NCBI GenBank assembly: GCA_949542085.1 | Contig: CATGXW010000016.1 | Location: 1-9,362, forward strand | Source of the DNA: an uncultured Alphaproteobacteria bacterium | Lineage (GTDB): Bacteria > Pseudomonadota > Alphaproteobacteria > RF32 > CAG-239 | Reading direction: 5' to 3' | DNA length: 9,362 bases | Shown here: piece after piece, positions 1 through 5,693 of the stretch | Layout: every line of letters begins with the position of its first letter | Position numbering within the stretch: the first letter of the stretch is position 1 | Notes under the pieces: generated by a model | What the model was told of the DNA's origin: nothing | Databases searched by the model: none | The model's input: the letters and a program-made list of their open reading frames with translations, nothing else | Position numbers and translations under genes: made by a program

Positions 1-1
1 A

Positions 2-829
2 ATCGGCGGTGTTGTCGTCGGCGTTATGGCCGGAAAAGCGCTTGCTTTGGCTCTAAACAAACCCTTTATTGCCGTCAATCATCTGGAAGGGCATGCTCTG
101 GCCGCCCGCCTCAGCAATGATGTCGAATATCCTTATTTGCTGTTGCTGGTTTCCGGCGGACATTGCCAAATTCTCATTGTCAAAGATGTCGGCGAATTTG
201 AACGCTTGGGAACCACAATTGACGACGCTGCCGGAGAAGCGTTTGACAAGGTCGCCAAAATGCTCAACCTCGGCTACCCCGGCGGTCCGATGATTGAAAA
301 AATGGCCGAACTCGGTGATGAAAATCGTTTTGTTTTACCTCGACCGCTGTCCGGTTCCGGCGATTGCAACTTATCCTTTTCCGGCTTAAAAACGGCTGTT
401 CGCAAAATCATTGAATCCTATTCGCCGGACAATAATCTTGAACACGCCATTATCCGTAAACAAGACGTTGCCGACATCTGCGCCAGCTTCCAAAAAGCCG
501 CTACCGACAGTCTTGTTCGCAAACTGCAAAAAGCCATCGCCATTTTCAAAAGTAAATACCCGAACGGTAAAGACTTGGTCGTTTCCGGCGGTGTCGCCGC
601 CAACACTTATCTGCGTGAACACTTGAAAACCTTGGCGGAAAAAGAAGGTTTGGTTTTTGCCGCGCCGCCAATCAAATATTGCACCGACAACGGGGTGATG
701 ATTGCTTGGGCCGGCATGGAACGGGCGCTCAAAGGATTATACAATGATTTGGATTTCAAACCGCGTCCCCGCTGGCCGCTTGATGAAAACGCCCCTAAAG
801 CCGCCGGTGCCGGAGGAGTAAAAGCCTGA
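2..829 (+). CDS. tsaD: tRNA N6-adenosine threonylcarbamoyltransferase TsaD, 5'-truncated by window start
   Basis: TsaD is the catalytic ATPase-fold subunit that transfers the threonylcarbamoyl group from threonylcarbamoyl-AMP to A37 of ANN-decoding tRNAs, with TsaB and TsaE, in the cytoplasm. The reading frame is open from base 2, and residues before the first ATG (26) already fit the family (IGGVVVGV), so that ATG is internal and the true start lies upstream. Counting from the ATG, the metal-binding HLEGH is at residues 19-23, VSGGH at 42-46, an SFSGLK segment lies in the middle, VSGGVAAN follows, and the DNG aspartate (metal ligand) is at residue 221. By comparison with E. coli TsaD about 80-90 N-terminal residues are missing. 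The C-terminus ends in an Ala/Gly-rich tail. The TGA stop shares its last base with the nth start codon, so the two genes are probably co-transcribed and translationally coupled. The call is secure. Confidence 0.96.
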   Translation: MGGVVVGVMAGKALALALNKPFIAVNHLEGHALAARLSNDVEYPYLLLLVSGGHCQILIVKDVGEFERLGTTIDDAAGEAFDKVAKMLNLGYPGGPMIEKMAELGDENRFVLPRPLSGSGDCNLSFSGLKTAVRKIIESYSPDNNLEHAIIRKQDVADICASFQKAATDSLVRKLQKAIAIFKSKYPNGKDLVVSGGVAANTYLREHLKTLAEKEGLVFAAPPIKYCTDNGVMIAWAGMERALKGLYNDLDFKPRPRWPLDENAPKAAGAGGVKA

Positions 830-1467
830 TGCGTAAACTTTCCGAAATCTGCAAAATTTTGGATGTCTTCAAAGCGCAAGACGCCAACCCCGGAACCGAG
901 CTGGAATACACCAACGCTTTTACGTTATTGGTTGCTATCGTGTTATCAGCCCAAAGCACCGACAAAGGCGTCAACAAAGCCACGAAAGAACTGTTCAAAA
1001 TAGCTGATACTCCGGCTAAAATGGCGGCGCTCGGTCTGGATAAAATCAAAGAATATATCAAAACCATCGGCCTTTATAACAACAAGGCTAAAAACATCTT
1101 GGCTCTGTCACAGCAACTGCTCGAAAAATACAACGGCGAAGTGCCGCACGATCGCCAAGCTTTGGAAAATCTCCCCGGTGTCGGCCGCAAAACCGCTAAT
1201 GTTATCCTTAATGTATGGTGGAACGAACCAACTGTCGCTGTTGACACCCATGTCTTGCGACTGGCGGAAAGGCTGTGCCTGAGCGACGGCAAAACACCGC
1301 TGAGCGTGGAAGCGGACTTAAACAAACTGCCCGATGACTATAAACGTCACATTAACCACTGGCTGGTTTTGTTCGGACGCTATATCTGCAAAGCGCAAAA
1401 CCCCAAATGCACAGAATGTCCGGTCTGTCATTTCTGCCACAGCAAAGACAAAAAACTCTCCGACTAA
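829..1467 (+). CDS. nth: Endonuclease III (DNA glycosylase/AP lyase)
   Basis: Nth removes oxidised pyrimidines from DNA and cleaves the abasic site by beta-elimination, in base excision repair. At 212 residues it is the usual length (E. coli 211). The helix-hairpin-helix segment LPGVGRKTA is at residues 115-123 with catalytic Lys121. The catalytic aspartate is Asp139 in VDTHV. The C-terminal [4Fe-4S] ligands are complete in the C-X6-C-X2-C-X5-C pattern: Cys187, Cys194, Cys197 and Cys203. The start is the ATG overlapping the tsaD stop (TGATG), preceded by a strong GGAGGAG at 812-818 ten bases upstream. A perfect hairpin terminator begins four bases after the TAA stop, so nth is the last gene of the tsaD unit. 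Every hallmark is present and I see nothing odd. Confidence 0.97.
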   Translation: MRKLSEICKILDVFKAQDANPGTELEYTNAFTLLVAIVLSAQSTDKGVNKATKELFKIADTPAKMAALGLDKIKEYIKTIGLYNNKAKNILALSQQLLEKYNGEVPHDRQALENLPGVGRKTANVILNVWWNEPTVAVDTHVLRLAERLCLSDGKTPLSVEADLNKLPDDYKRHINHWLVLFGRYICKAQNPKCTECPVCHFCHSKDKKLSD

Positions 1468-1471
1468 TGAC

Positions 1472-1510
1472 AAAGAAAGCGCTCCTTTTTTTCAAAGGAG
1501 CGCTTTCTTT
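1472..1510. terminator. Perfect 17-bp bidirectional intrinsic terminator
   Basis: The arms 1472-1488 and 1494-1510 are exact reverse complements (17 bp) around a 5-base loop (1489-1493). The centre is GC-rich (GCGCTCC/GGAGCGC) and the foot is AAAGAAA/TTTCTTT, so the transcript ends in a U-rich 3' arm on either strand. It starts four bases after the nth stop, and its other foot touches the TAA stop (1510-1512) of the minus-strand hypothetical gene. It therefore probably terminates both convergent units. The hairpin is seen directly; two-way function is inferred. Confidence 0.88.
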
Positions 1511-1854
1511 TAGCAGAGAATGAGTTTCGTTTCTGCACTGTCCTCATGCGGATATTCATAAGGTCCGAACTGGCGAAAACGATACTGATTGGCACTCAAA
1601 AACGCACTAAAGCAAATCGAACGATTACCGGTTTCCACCCGCGTCGCCTTAAACAAAGATACCTCACGCGTCTGCACCAAAACCACAAAAGGATACGGCA
1701 AAAACAAATTTTGCACATTAACCACATAGATATTGTCAGAACCGGCGCTCAACACAGGGGCAAGCGTTTCATCGGCAATGACGGTTTCCAGATAGAAGAG
1801 CTTCCCGCCTTTCAGGCTGAAATCCCCAAAATGATAGTCTTGCGAAATATTCAT
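1510..1854 (-). CDS. Hypothetical protein, 114 aa
   Basis: I do not recognise a family. The 114-residue product has no signal peptide, no clear membrane span and no obvious catalytic motif. It has alternating hydrophobic stretches (for example NIYVVNVQNLFLPYPFVVLV around residues 41-60) that suggest a small beta-rich soluble fold, then an aromatic-rich stretch near residues 91-101. I call it real because its stop sits exactly at the foot of the bidirectional terminator, its amino-acid mix is natural, and the overlapping plus-strand frame (1546-1860) gives an Arg/His/Gln-rich product typical of antisense translation. It lies 65 bp downstream of the YqaA/DedA gene on the same strand with no terminator between, so it may be the last gene of that run. 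No Shine-Dalgarno precedes the ATG (upstream bases are AT-rich), so the start is uncertain. Confidence 0.6.
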   Translation of the reverse strand: MNISQDYHFGDFSLKGGKLFYLETVIADETLAPVLSAGSDNIYVVNVQNLFLPYPFVVLVQTREVSLFKATRVETGNRSICFSAFLSANQYRFRQFGPYEYPHEDSAETKLILC

Positions 1855-1919
1855 ATATAAGTAATTGGGAATAAATAATAAATTTTGATAAATTCATCAT
1901 AAACAAAACACGGATAAAA

Positions 1920-2531
1920 TCAACCGATATATTTGACCAAAGCAAACCCGCCGATAAGCAATACCAAAAACAGCACCGATAAAATACCCAAATGTTTTTC
2001 AATAAAATCCTTCATGGGCGCGCCGTATTTTTTCAGCAACCATGCTACCAGATAAAAACGCATTCCTCTCGCCAAAACCGACGCGATTGTAAACGTAAAG
2101 ATATCCAAATGCACCGCACCGCTGGCAATGGTTATGACTTTATAAGGAAAAGGCGTAATTCCGGCACCAAAGACAATCCAAGCACCCCATTGGTGATAAT
2201 AGCCTTTAAACACGTCAAACTGCTGCATATAACCATAAAAGTTCAAAATCGGCTGAGCCACGACATCAAACAAAAACATGCCGATTCCATAGCCGAAATA
2301 ACCGCCCACCACACTGGCCAGTGTCGCCGTTCCGGCAATTTTCCAAGCCTTGTTCGGCATTGCCAACACCATCGGAATCAACATAATATCCGGAGGAATG
2401 GGAAAAAACGAACTCTCGGCAAAAGCCACTATTGCCAAAAAACATAACGCATTCGGCCGCGATGCCAAATCAATCATATAATCATAAACTTTTTTCACCA
2501 AACGATGAAACAAAGACATCTTCTCAACCAC
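1920..2531 (-). CDS. YqaA-type DedA/VTT-domain membrane protein
   Basis: This is a polytopic inner-membrane protein of the DedA/SNARE-associated (VTT) superfamily, closest in character to the YqaA branch. DedA relatives are implicated in flipping undecaprenyl phosphate or phospholipids across the membrane; the substrate of this member is unknown. The 203 residues contain the signature region FAESSFFPIPPD (37-48; acidic Glu39 and Asp48), the Gly-rich segment GTATLASVVGGYFGYGIG (67-84), the re-entrant-like AGITPFPYK (123-131), Arg155 in a later conserved-looking helix, and a C-terminal hydrophobic span (about 181-200). The start is GTG at 2531, because GAGGAGGG (2541-2548) sits nine bases upstream; the ATG at 2519 is 21 bases from it, too far. 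It begins 24 bp after the folD stop, which suggests one operon. I am confident of the family but not of the function. Confidence 0.88.
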   Translation of the reverse strand: MVEKMSLFHRLVKKVYDYMIDLASRPNALCFLAIVAFAESSFFPIPPDIMLIPMVLAMPNKAWKIAGTATLASVVGGYFGYGIGMFLFDVVAQPILNFYGYMQQFDVFKGYYHQWGAWIVFGAGITPFPYKVITIASGAVHLDIFTFTIASVLARGMRFYLVAWLLKKYGAPMKDFIEKHLGILSVLFLVLLIGGFALVKYIG

Positions 2532-2540
2532 TTTGACAAA

Positions 2541-2548
2541 CCCTCCTC
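2541..2548 (-). promoter_or_regulatory. Shine-Dalgarno deciding the GTG start of the DedA-family gene
   Basis: Read on the minus strand this is GAGGAGGG, a very strong match to the anti-SD. Nine bases separate it from a GTG at 2531-2529. The first ATG (2519) would be 21 bases away, so the site argues for GTG initiation. It lies in the short gap after the folD stop. Confidence 0.8.
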
Positions 2549-2555
2549 AAATAAA

Positions 2556-3461
2556 TCAGTGGTGATGCCAACAACAATGCCCATGCCCACCACAAGAACA
2601 AGACGTTCCTTTTTCTTTTTGCTGCAAATAAATTTCCCATGTGTTTTCCAGCAGCATCGCCACCGTCATCGGCCCGACCCCGCCGGGGACAGGAGTAATA
2701 TAACCGGCAACATCTTTTACATCATCAAAATCGACATCTCCGCATAGTTTATCGTTTTCATCACGATTCATTCCGACGTCAATCACAACGGCACCGGATT
2801 TTACCCAGTCTTTTTTGACCATTTTGGCTTGACCGCAAGCCGCAATCAAAATATCAGCCTGCCTTGTCAAATCTTGCAAATTTTTCGTTTTTGAATGGGC
2901 GATTGTCACCGTACAGTGATGATTAAGCAACAACATTGCCAACGGCCGTCCTACAATATTCGACCGCCCGATAATCACCGCATGCTTTCCGGCAAGCTCA
3001 ATCCCCTCATTTTCCAACAAGCACAAAATCCCTTTTGGTGTTGCCGCCACAACCGCGGCCGCTTCATTTTTAGCCAACAAGCCGGCATTTTTCACCGTAA
3101 AACCGTCAGCGTCTTTAATCGGACTAATTTCTTGCAAGATAACATCCGGATTCAAATGGCGCGGCAAAGGCAATTGAACAATAATGCCGTGAATATGATG
3201 ATTGTCATTCAACTCGTGCACACTGGAACGCAGCGCATTTTCGCCAATACTGTCCGAAAAGTTCAATACCTCGCAACCGATACCGACTTCCGCCGCGGCT
3301 TTTCTTTTATTGCGAACATACACTTGACTGGCACTATCCTCTCCGACCGATACCACTGCCAAAACAGGCATATCCTCACCATCATCAGCGTCAATTTTTT
3401 GAGCCAATTCTTTTTTTATTTTAGCGGCTAATGTTTTTCCATCCAAAAATTTTGCAGTCAT
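2556..3461 (-). CDS. folD: Bifunctional methylenetetrahydrofolate dehydrogenase/methenyltetrahydrofolate cyclohydrolase FolD, with Cys/His-rich tail
   Basis: FolD interconverts 5,10-methylene-THF, 5,10-methenyl-THF and 10-formyl-THF, supplying formyl groups for purine and initiator-tRNA formylation. Seen in the 301 residues: the catalytic-domain segment SASQVYVRNKRKAA with Tyr48 and Lys52, QLPLP (96-100), KDADGF with Asp119, the dinucleotide-binding motif IIGRSNIVGRP (163-173), and the C-terminal signature PVPGGVGPMTVAML (257-270). The usual PCTP before the nucleotide-binding domain reads AATP here (139-142). The protein exceeds E. coli FolD (288 residues) mainly by a C-terminal tail, residues 288-301, holding four Cys and five His. 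The ATG at 3461 has GGAGAG (3467-3472) five bases upstream, inside the end of the DUF167 gene, whose stop is one base away, so translation is probably coupled. The enzyme call is secure; the role of the tail is unknown. Confidence 0.96.
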   Translation of the reverse strand: MTAKFLDGKTLAAKIKKELAQKIDADDGEDMPVLAVVSVGEDSASQVYVRNKRKAAAEVGIGCEVLNFSDSIGENALRSSVHELNDNHHIHGIIVQLPLPRHLNPDVILQEISPIKDADGFTVKNAGLLAKNEAAAVVAATPKGILCLLENEGIELAGKHAVIIGRSNIVGRPLAMLLLNHHCTVTIAHSKTKNLQDLTRQADILIAACGQAKMVKKDWVKSGAVVIDVGMNRDENDKLCGDVDFDDVKDVAGYITPVPGGVGPMTVAMLLENTWEIYLQQKEKGTSCSCGGHGHCCWHHH

Positions 3462-3462
3462 T

Positions 3463-3771
3463 TTATCTCTCCAACCATTCCGTTACCTTACTCCGCAAAT
3501 TCTGAGAATTCCCCAAAATCAAAATCCTCTTGCAACGATCCGTTTCTCCGCTGATAATCTCAAAACTGCTTTTTGCTTCTTTCAGCTGCTTGCTCAAAAA
3601 TTTAATCAGCTCTTGATTTGCTTTGCCTTTTTCCGGCACACTGACAACGCTGATTTTAAGGTACTCCCGTCCATCGGCATCACAAAAAACATCCCCCTTA
3701 TTACAAGAAGAAGAGTTAGGCGTTAGCCTAACTCTTAGCAAAATACCATCCTGTCTTTCTTCAAAAACCAT
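3463..3771 (-). CDS. DUF167 (UPF0235/YggU-like) family protein
   Basis: This is a small (102 aa) cytoplasmic protein of the DUF167/UPF0235 family, whose molecular role is not established. The family features are visible: LRVRLTPNSS near the N-terminus (12-21), LKISVVSVPEKGKAN (38-52, with the hallmark PEKGKAN), then SGETDRCKRI (74-83). It starts 6 bp after the yggT stop and stops 1 bp before folD, in an arrangement I know from alphaproteobacteria. There is no strong Shine-Dalgarno (only a weak purine run, AAAGACAG), so it may depend on coupling to yggT translation. A perfect 11-bp hairpin (3711-3736) lies within the first third of the coding sequence. The family assignment is firm; the function is unknown. 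Confidence 0.9.
   Translation of the reverse strand: MVFEERQDGILLRVRLTPNSSSCNKGDVFCDADGREYLKISVVSVPEKGKANQELIKFLSKQLKEAKSSFEIISGETDRCKRILILGNSQNLRSKVTEWLER
3711..3736 (-). repeat. Intragenic perfect inverted repeat (11-bp stem, 4-base loop)
   Basis: AAGAGTTAGGC (3711-3721) is followed by a 4-base loop and its exact reverse complement (3726-3736). It lies in the 5' part of the DUF167 coding sequence, over codons for about Leu12 to Ser21. No T-run follows on either strand, so it does not look like a standard intrinsic terminator. The repeat is certain; any function is speculative. Confidence 0.75.
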
Positions 3772-3777
3772 CTGTCT

Positions 3778-4077
3778 TTAGATAACCAAAGCGCTCAAAC
3801 GATAAATCAATCGGCACAAAAACAGCAACGCCAGCAATAAAATAAAAGGAGACAAATCCAAGCCGGAAACAGGAGGAACTTTTTCTCTGATTTTCTTATA
3901 CACGGGCGCAGTCAAATTATCCAAAACCTCAACTGTTTTCTGAGCGTATTTATTCGACGGCTCCAAAACCTTAAAATGAATCAACCAGTACAAAACAACC
4001 TGTACGACCACAATTTTAAAGTAAATATCAGCCAACAAACCGATAATATACAAAAAAGGTTCAATAATTGCGCCCAT
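3778..4077 (-). CDS. yggT: YggT family integral membrane protein
   Basis: YggT proteins are small inner-membrane proteins, related to the plastid CCB3 protein, with a poorly defined role in envelope or osmotic functions. The 99-residue product has the expected plan: a long hydrophobic segment at about residues 8-34, a basic loop with the family signature PVYKKIREKVPPVSGLDLSP (58-77), and a second hydrophobic segment at about 75-95. This is the single-repeat form; many gammaproteobacterial YggT proteins have two copies. The start at 4077 has GAGGAG (4084-4089) six bases upstream. The DUF167 gene follows 6 bp after the stop. A gap of 71 bp separates it from the upstream 312-residue gene, with no convincing terminator or promoter in it. 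The family call is strong. Confidence 0.9.
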   Translation of the reverse strand: MGAIIEPFLYIIGLLADIYFKIVVVQVVLYWLIHFKVLEPSNKYAQKTVEVLDNLTAPVYKKIREKVPPVSGLDLSPFILLLALLFLCRLIYRLSALVI

Positions 4078-4148
4078 TAATAACTCCTCAAAAAGATGTA
4101 ATTTCTTTTTTTTACATATTCCAAAACGCCCAAACTGTCAATCTTTTC

Positions 4149-5087
4149 TCAGACACGCTGTGCAACCCGTTCAAAATCCCGAACCGTCAAACCGCGGCGT
4201 CTGGGAACTTGAGGCAACATATCCAACTGGCGTTTCTGTTGCATTTCCCGTTCAACATCCTGTCTGGATTTCCCGTAACGATACCCCATCACGACCATTG
4301 CCATAAAAGCCGCCGAATTCATTCTTAAGCTATCAACTTTCTTTTGCGCTTCTTCCTCATTTTGAGTTTCCGGCTTAAATGTCGCCGGATCAATAATATT
4401 GTCCTCAAATTCCGCGCCTATTTTTTGAGAAAGATATCTTCCTCCGCGTTCAATAATAGCTCTTTCCAAACGTTCTCTTTCATCCGAACGATCCTTTGTC
4501 GCCTGCATTCTGGCTCTCAAACGACGCAATTCAGCAAGTTTAAAGCGCATATATTCAAGTTTGCGTATAGCTTCTTCTCGATAAAAACCCTGAGAATGCA
4601 ATGCTGCGGAACTATACAAATCCATTACGCGTTTCATTTCTGTTTCGCGAACATCCAAAAAATTAATAAACCCGTTTCTGGCATCACCTTCTTGTTGCGT
4701 CGTTCCGTTGTTGTTAATGGCGGCTTCAATTTTTTGCGAAACCTCAATCCAATCGCGATATTCCGATTCCGGACTTTGCTTTGCATCCATCTCTTGCAGC
4801 GAAAGAGCCAAAATAAAATCCAAATCATATGTGCTGACGACAATATTTCCGGACATCTTTGTCATGGGACGATGCTGATTTTCAAGGAGATTATCGGCTT
4901 TCCGTTTCAACTCATCAGCTTGAACGGCTGCCAAAATTTCTTTAATTTGCTGTTCTTTTTCTCTGTCCTGAGCGCTAAGTTGACGCAAATGTCCACCGGT
5001 TTGCATTCTTTTCAAACCGTCATCATAATCTTGCTTAAAATCGGCGTATAAATCCAAATATTTCTTATCATAGTCTGTGATTGGCAT
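4149..5087 (-). CDS. Unrecognised helical, charged protein, 312 aa
   Basis: I recognise no family. The product is highly charged and predicted by eye to be almost entirely alpha-helical. The stretch from about residue 145 to 215 is rich in Glu, Arg and Leu and could form a coiled coil (RKLEYMRFKLAELRRLRARM region). Short hydrophobic stretches such as IVVSTYDLDFILALSL (82-97) and AAFMAMVVMGY (259-269) are too short or polar for clear membrane spans, and no signal peptide is visible, so it is probably cytoplasmic. The C-terminus is basic (PRRRGLTVRDFERVAQRV). The start chosen is ATG at 5087, because GGAGG (5095-5099) lies seven bases upstream; a longer frame begins at ATG 5117 but would overlap the preceding gene and lacks a comparable site. 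It starts 16 bp after the TerB-like gene, so the two are probably co-transcribed and may be functionally linked. Confidence 0.8.
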   Translation of the reverse strand: MPITDYDKKYLDLYADFKQDYDDGLKRMQTGGHLRQLSAQDREKEQQIKEILAAVQADELKRKADNLLENQHRPMTKMSGNIVVSTYDLDFILALSLQEMDAKQSPESEYRDWIEVSQKIEAAINNNGTTQQEGDARNGFINFLDVRETEMKRVMDLYSSAALHSQGFYREEAIRKLEYMRFKLAELRRLRARMQATKDRSDERERLERAIIERGGRYLSQKIGAEFEDNIIDPATFKPETQNEEEAQKKVDSLRMNSAAFMAMVVMGYRYGKSRQDVEREMQQKRQLDMLPQVPRRRGLTVRDFERVAQRV

Positions 5088-5094
5088 TTCCAAG

Positions 5095-5099
5095 CCTCC
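5095..5099 (-). promoter_or_regulatory. Shine-Dalgarno deciding the start of the 312-aa gene
   Basis: On the minus strand this reads GGAGG, seven bases before the ATG at 5087. It supports that start over the in-frame ATG at 5117, which lies inside the end of the upstream TerB-like gene. Confidence 0.75.
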
Positions 5100-5103
5100 G
5101 CAG

Positions 5104-5550
5104 TTAAAATTTTTCAAAAATGATTTTACCTTGTTCTATCCAGATAATCCTGTCAATGACCCACTCACTGATCTGTTGTATTTTCTCAAGTTCCAATCCC
5201 ATGGCCTCACCGACACGCCCGATAAGCAAAACCTCCTCATCGGATAAATCGCCGTCAGAACTTGCCAGCATACACATTTCTTTAATCAGACACATTGCCT
5301 GATACCGATCTTTAATACTTTTGACTTTTTCAACCAACTCATCATCGCTGGCAACAGCCAAAACCTCATCAAGACAAGAAGCCGGAACGCCGTACGCCAA
5401 AGAAATCTCATGAACAAAGTTTTTTTCATCCTCGTCAAAGTTTCCGTCTGCCTTTGCCAACCGGACCAAAGCCTGCAAAAACGTAATTTTATCACTCTCG
5501 CTCATTTCTGCAACATACTGCATTTTTCTCTCCTTCTTAAACTCTGACAT
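5104..5550 (-). CDS. TerB-like (tellurite-resistance/co-chaperone-type) protein
   Basis: This is a 148-residue all-helical acidic protein resembling the TerB/TerB-like superfamily, which has a duplicated helical bundle with acidic metal-coordinating motifs. Two internal repeats are visible: LVRLAKADGNFDEDEKNFV (28-46) and CMLASSDGDLSDEEVLLIG (93-111), each with a DG-x4/5-E acidic loop followed by a helix. No signal peptide is seen, so it is probably cytoplasmic. The open frame runs on to 5712, but the ATG at 5550 is preferred: AAGGAGA lies seven bases upstream, and a sigma70-like promoter (5581-5609) sits within the longer frame. A second in-frame ATG (5523) also has AAGGAGAG, four bases upstream. 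It is the first gene of the minus-strand run. No other ter genes are nearby, so a tellurite role should not be assumed. Confidence 0.78.
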   Translation of the reverse strand: MSEFKKERKMQYVAEMSESDKITFLQALVRLAKADGNFDEDEKNFVHEISLAYGVPASCLDEVLAVASDDELVEKVKSIKDRYQAMCLIKEMCMLASSDGDLSDEEVLLIGRVGEAMGLELEKIQQISEWVIDRIIWIEQGKIIFEKF

Positions 5551-5557
5551 TTGATGT

Positions 5558-5564
5558 TCTCCTT
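5558..5564 (-). promoter_or_regulatory. Shine-Dalgarno of the TerB-like gene
   Basis: On the minus strand this reads AAGGAGA, seven bases from the ATG at 5550, an ideal spacing. It supports the 148-residue product over the 202-residue open frame that extends to 5712. Confidence 0.75.
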
Positions 5565-5580
5565 GTTTGTTTCTACGACA

Positions 5581-5609
5581 ATAATACAGGGAAACCGTTA
5601 ATTTTTCAA
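5581..5609 (-). promoter_or_regulatory. Sigma70-like promoter of the minus-strand operon
   Basis: On the minus strand, TTGAAA (5604-5609) and TATTAT (5581-5586) are separated by exactly 17 bases; each box matches the consensus at five of six positions, and the -10 is preceded by TG one base upstream-like context (CTGTATTAT). Transcription would start near 5574, giving a leader of about 24 bases that contains the Shine-Dalgarno of the TerB-like gene. This is the only good promoter I find for the run from the TerB-like gene to the DedA gene. It is a sequence-based prediction. Confidence 0.65.
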
Positions 5610-5658
5610 TTAAAAAGCACTTGAGCGCCAATAAATTATCTCCTAATGTAAAAAAGAT

Positions 5659-5687
5659 TTGAAATTGGCCGCCGTTTATCATAAAAT
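5659..5687 (+). promoter_or_regulatory. Sigma70-like promoter of the miaB operon
   Basis: TTGAAA (5659-5664) and TAAAAT (5682-5687) are separated by exactly 17 bases, each box matching the consensus at five of six positions. The predicted transcription start is near 5694, which is also the first in-frame ATG of miaB. A weaker alternative, TTGAGC (5621-5626), 17 bases, TAATGT (5644-5649), would give a leader of roughly 40 bases. Confidence 0.6.
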
Positions 5688-5693
5688 CAAGAG

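Larger units (their letters stand above)
5551..5693. promoter_or_regulatory. Divergent intergenic regulatory region
   Basis: These 143 bp separate the TerB-like operon (minus) from miaB (plus). They hold one strong sigma70-like promoter per direction, with transcription running outward from boxes about 50 bp apart, and an AT-rich inverted repeat, TTAATT-TTTC-AATTAA (5598-5613), that overlaps the minus-strand -35 box. I see no riboswitch, small gene or terminator here. A shared regulator is possible but not shown. Confidence 0.6.

Noticed and set aside
1546..1860. 104-residue open frame on the plus strand opposite the hypothetical gene
   Set aside because: Its product is dominated by Arg, His, Gln and Asn with no recognisable pattern, it lacks a Shine-Dalgarno and a following terminator, and the minus-strand frame fits the hairpin terminator.
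2895..3431. 178-residue open frame antisense to folD
   Set aside because: It lies wholly inside folD, whose motifs are unmistakable, and its product is His/Gln/Arg-rich shadow sequence.
4078..4148. Possible terminator between the 312-aa gene and yggT
   Set aside because: Only a 6-bp ATGTAA/TTACAT pairing across an A/T run is present. There is no GC-rich stem, so the operon is not clearly interrupted here.
4344..5051. 235-residue open frame on the plus strand antisense to the 312-aa gene
   Set aside because: The Phe/Ile/Ser/Cys-rich product looks like the complement of a Glu/Lys-rich coding strand. The minus-strand gene has a strong ribosome site and sits in a well-spaced operon.
5104..5550. 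A tellurite-resistance (ter) operon
   Set aside because: Only one TerB-like protein is present. No TerA/C/D/E-like proteins are in the window, and the neighbours are housekeeping genes.
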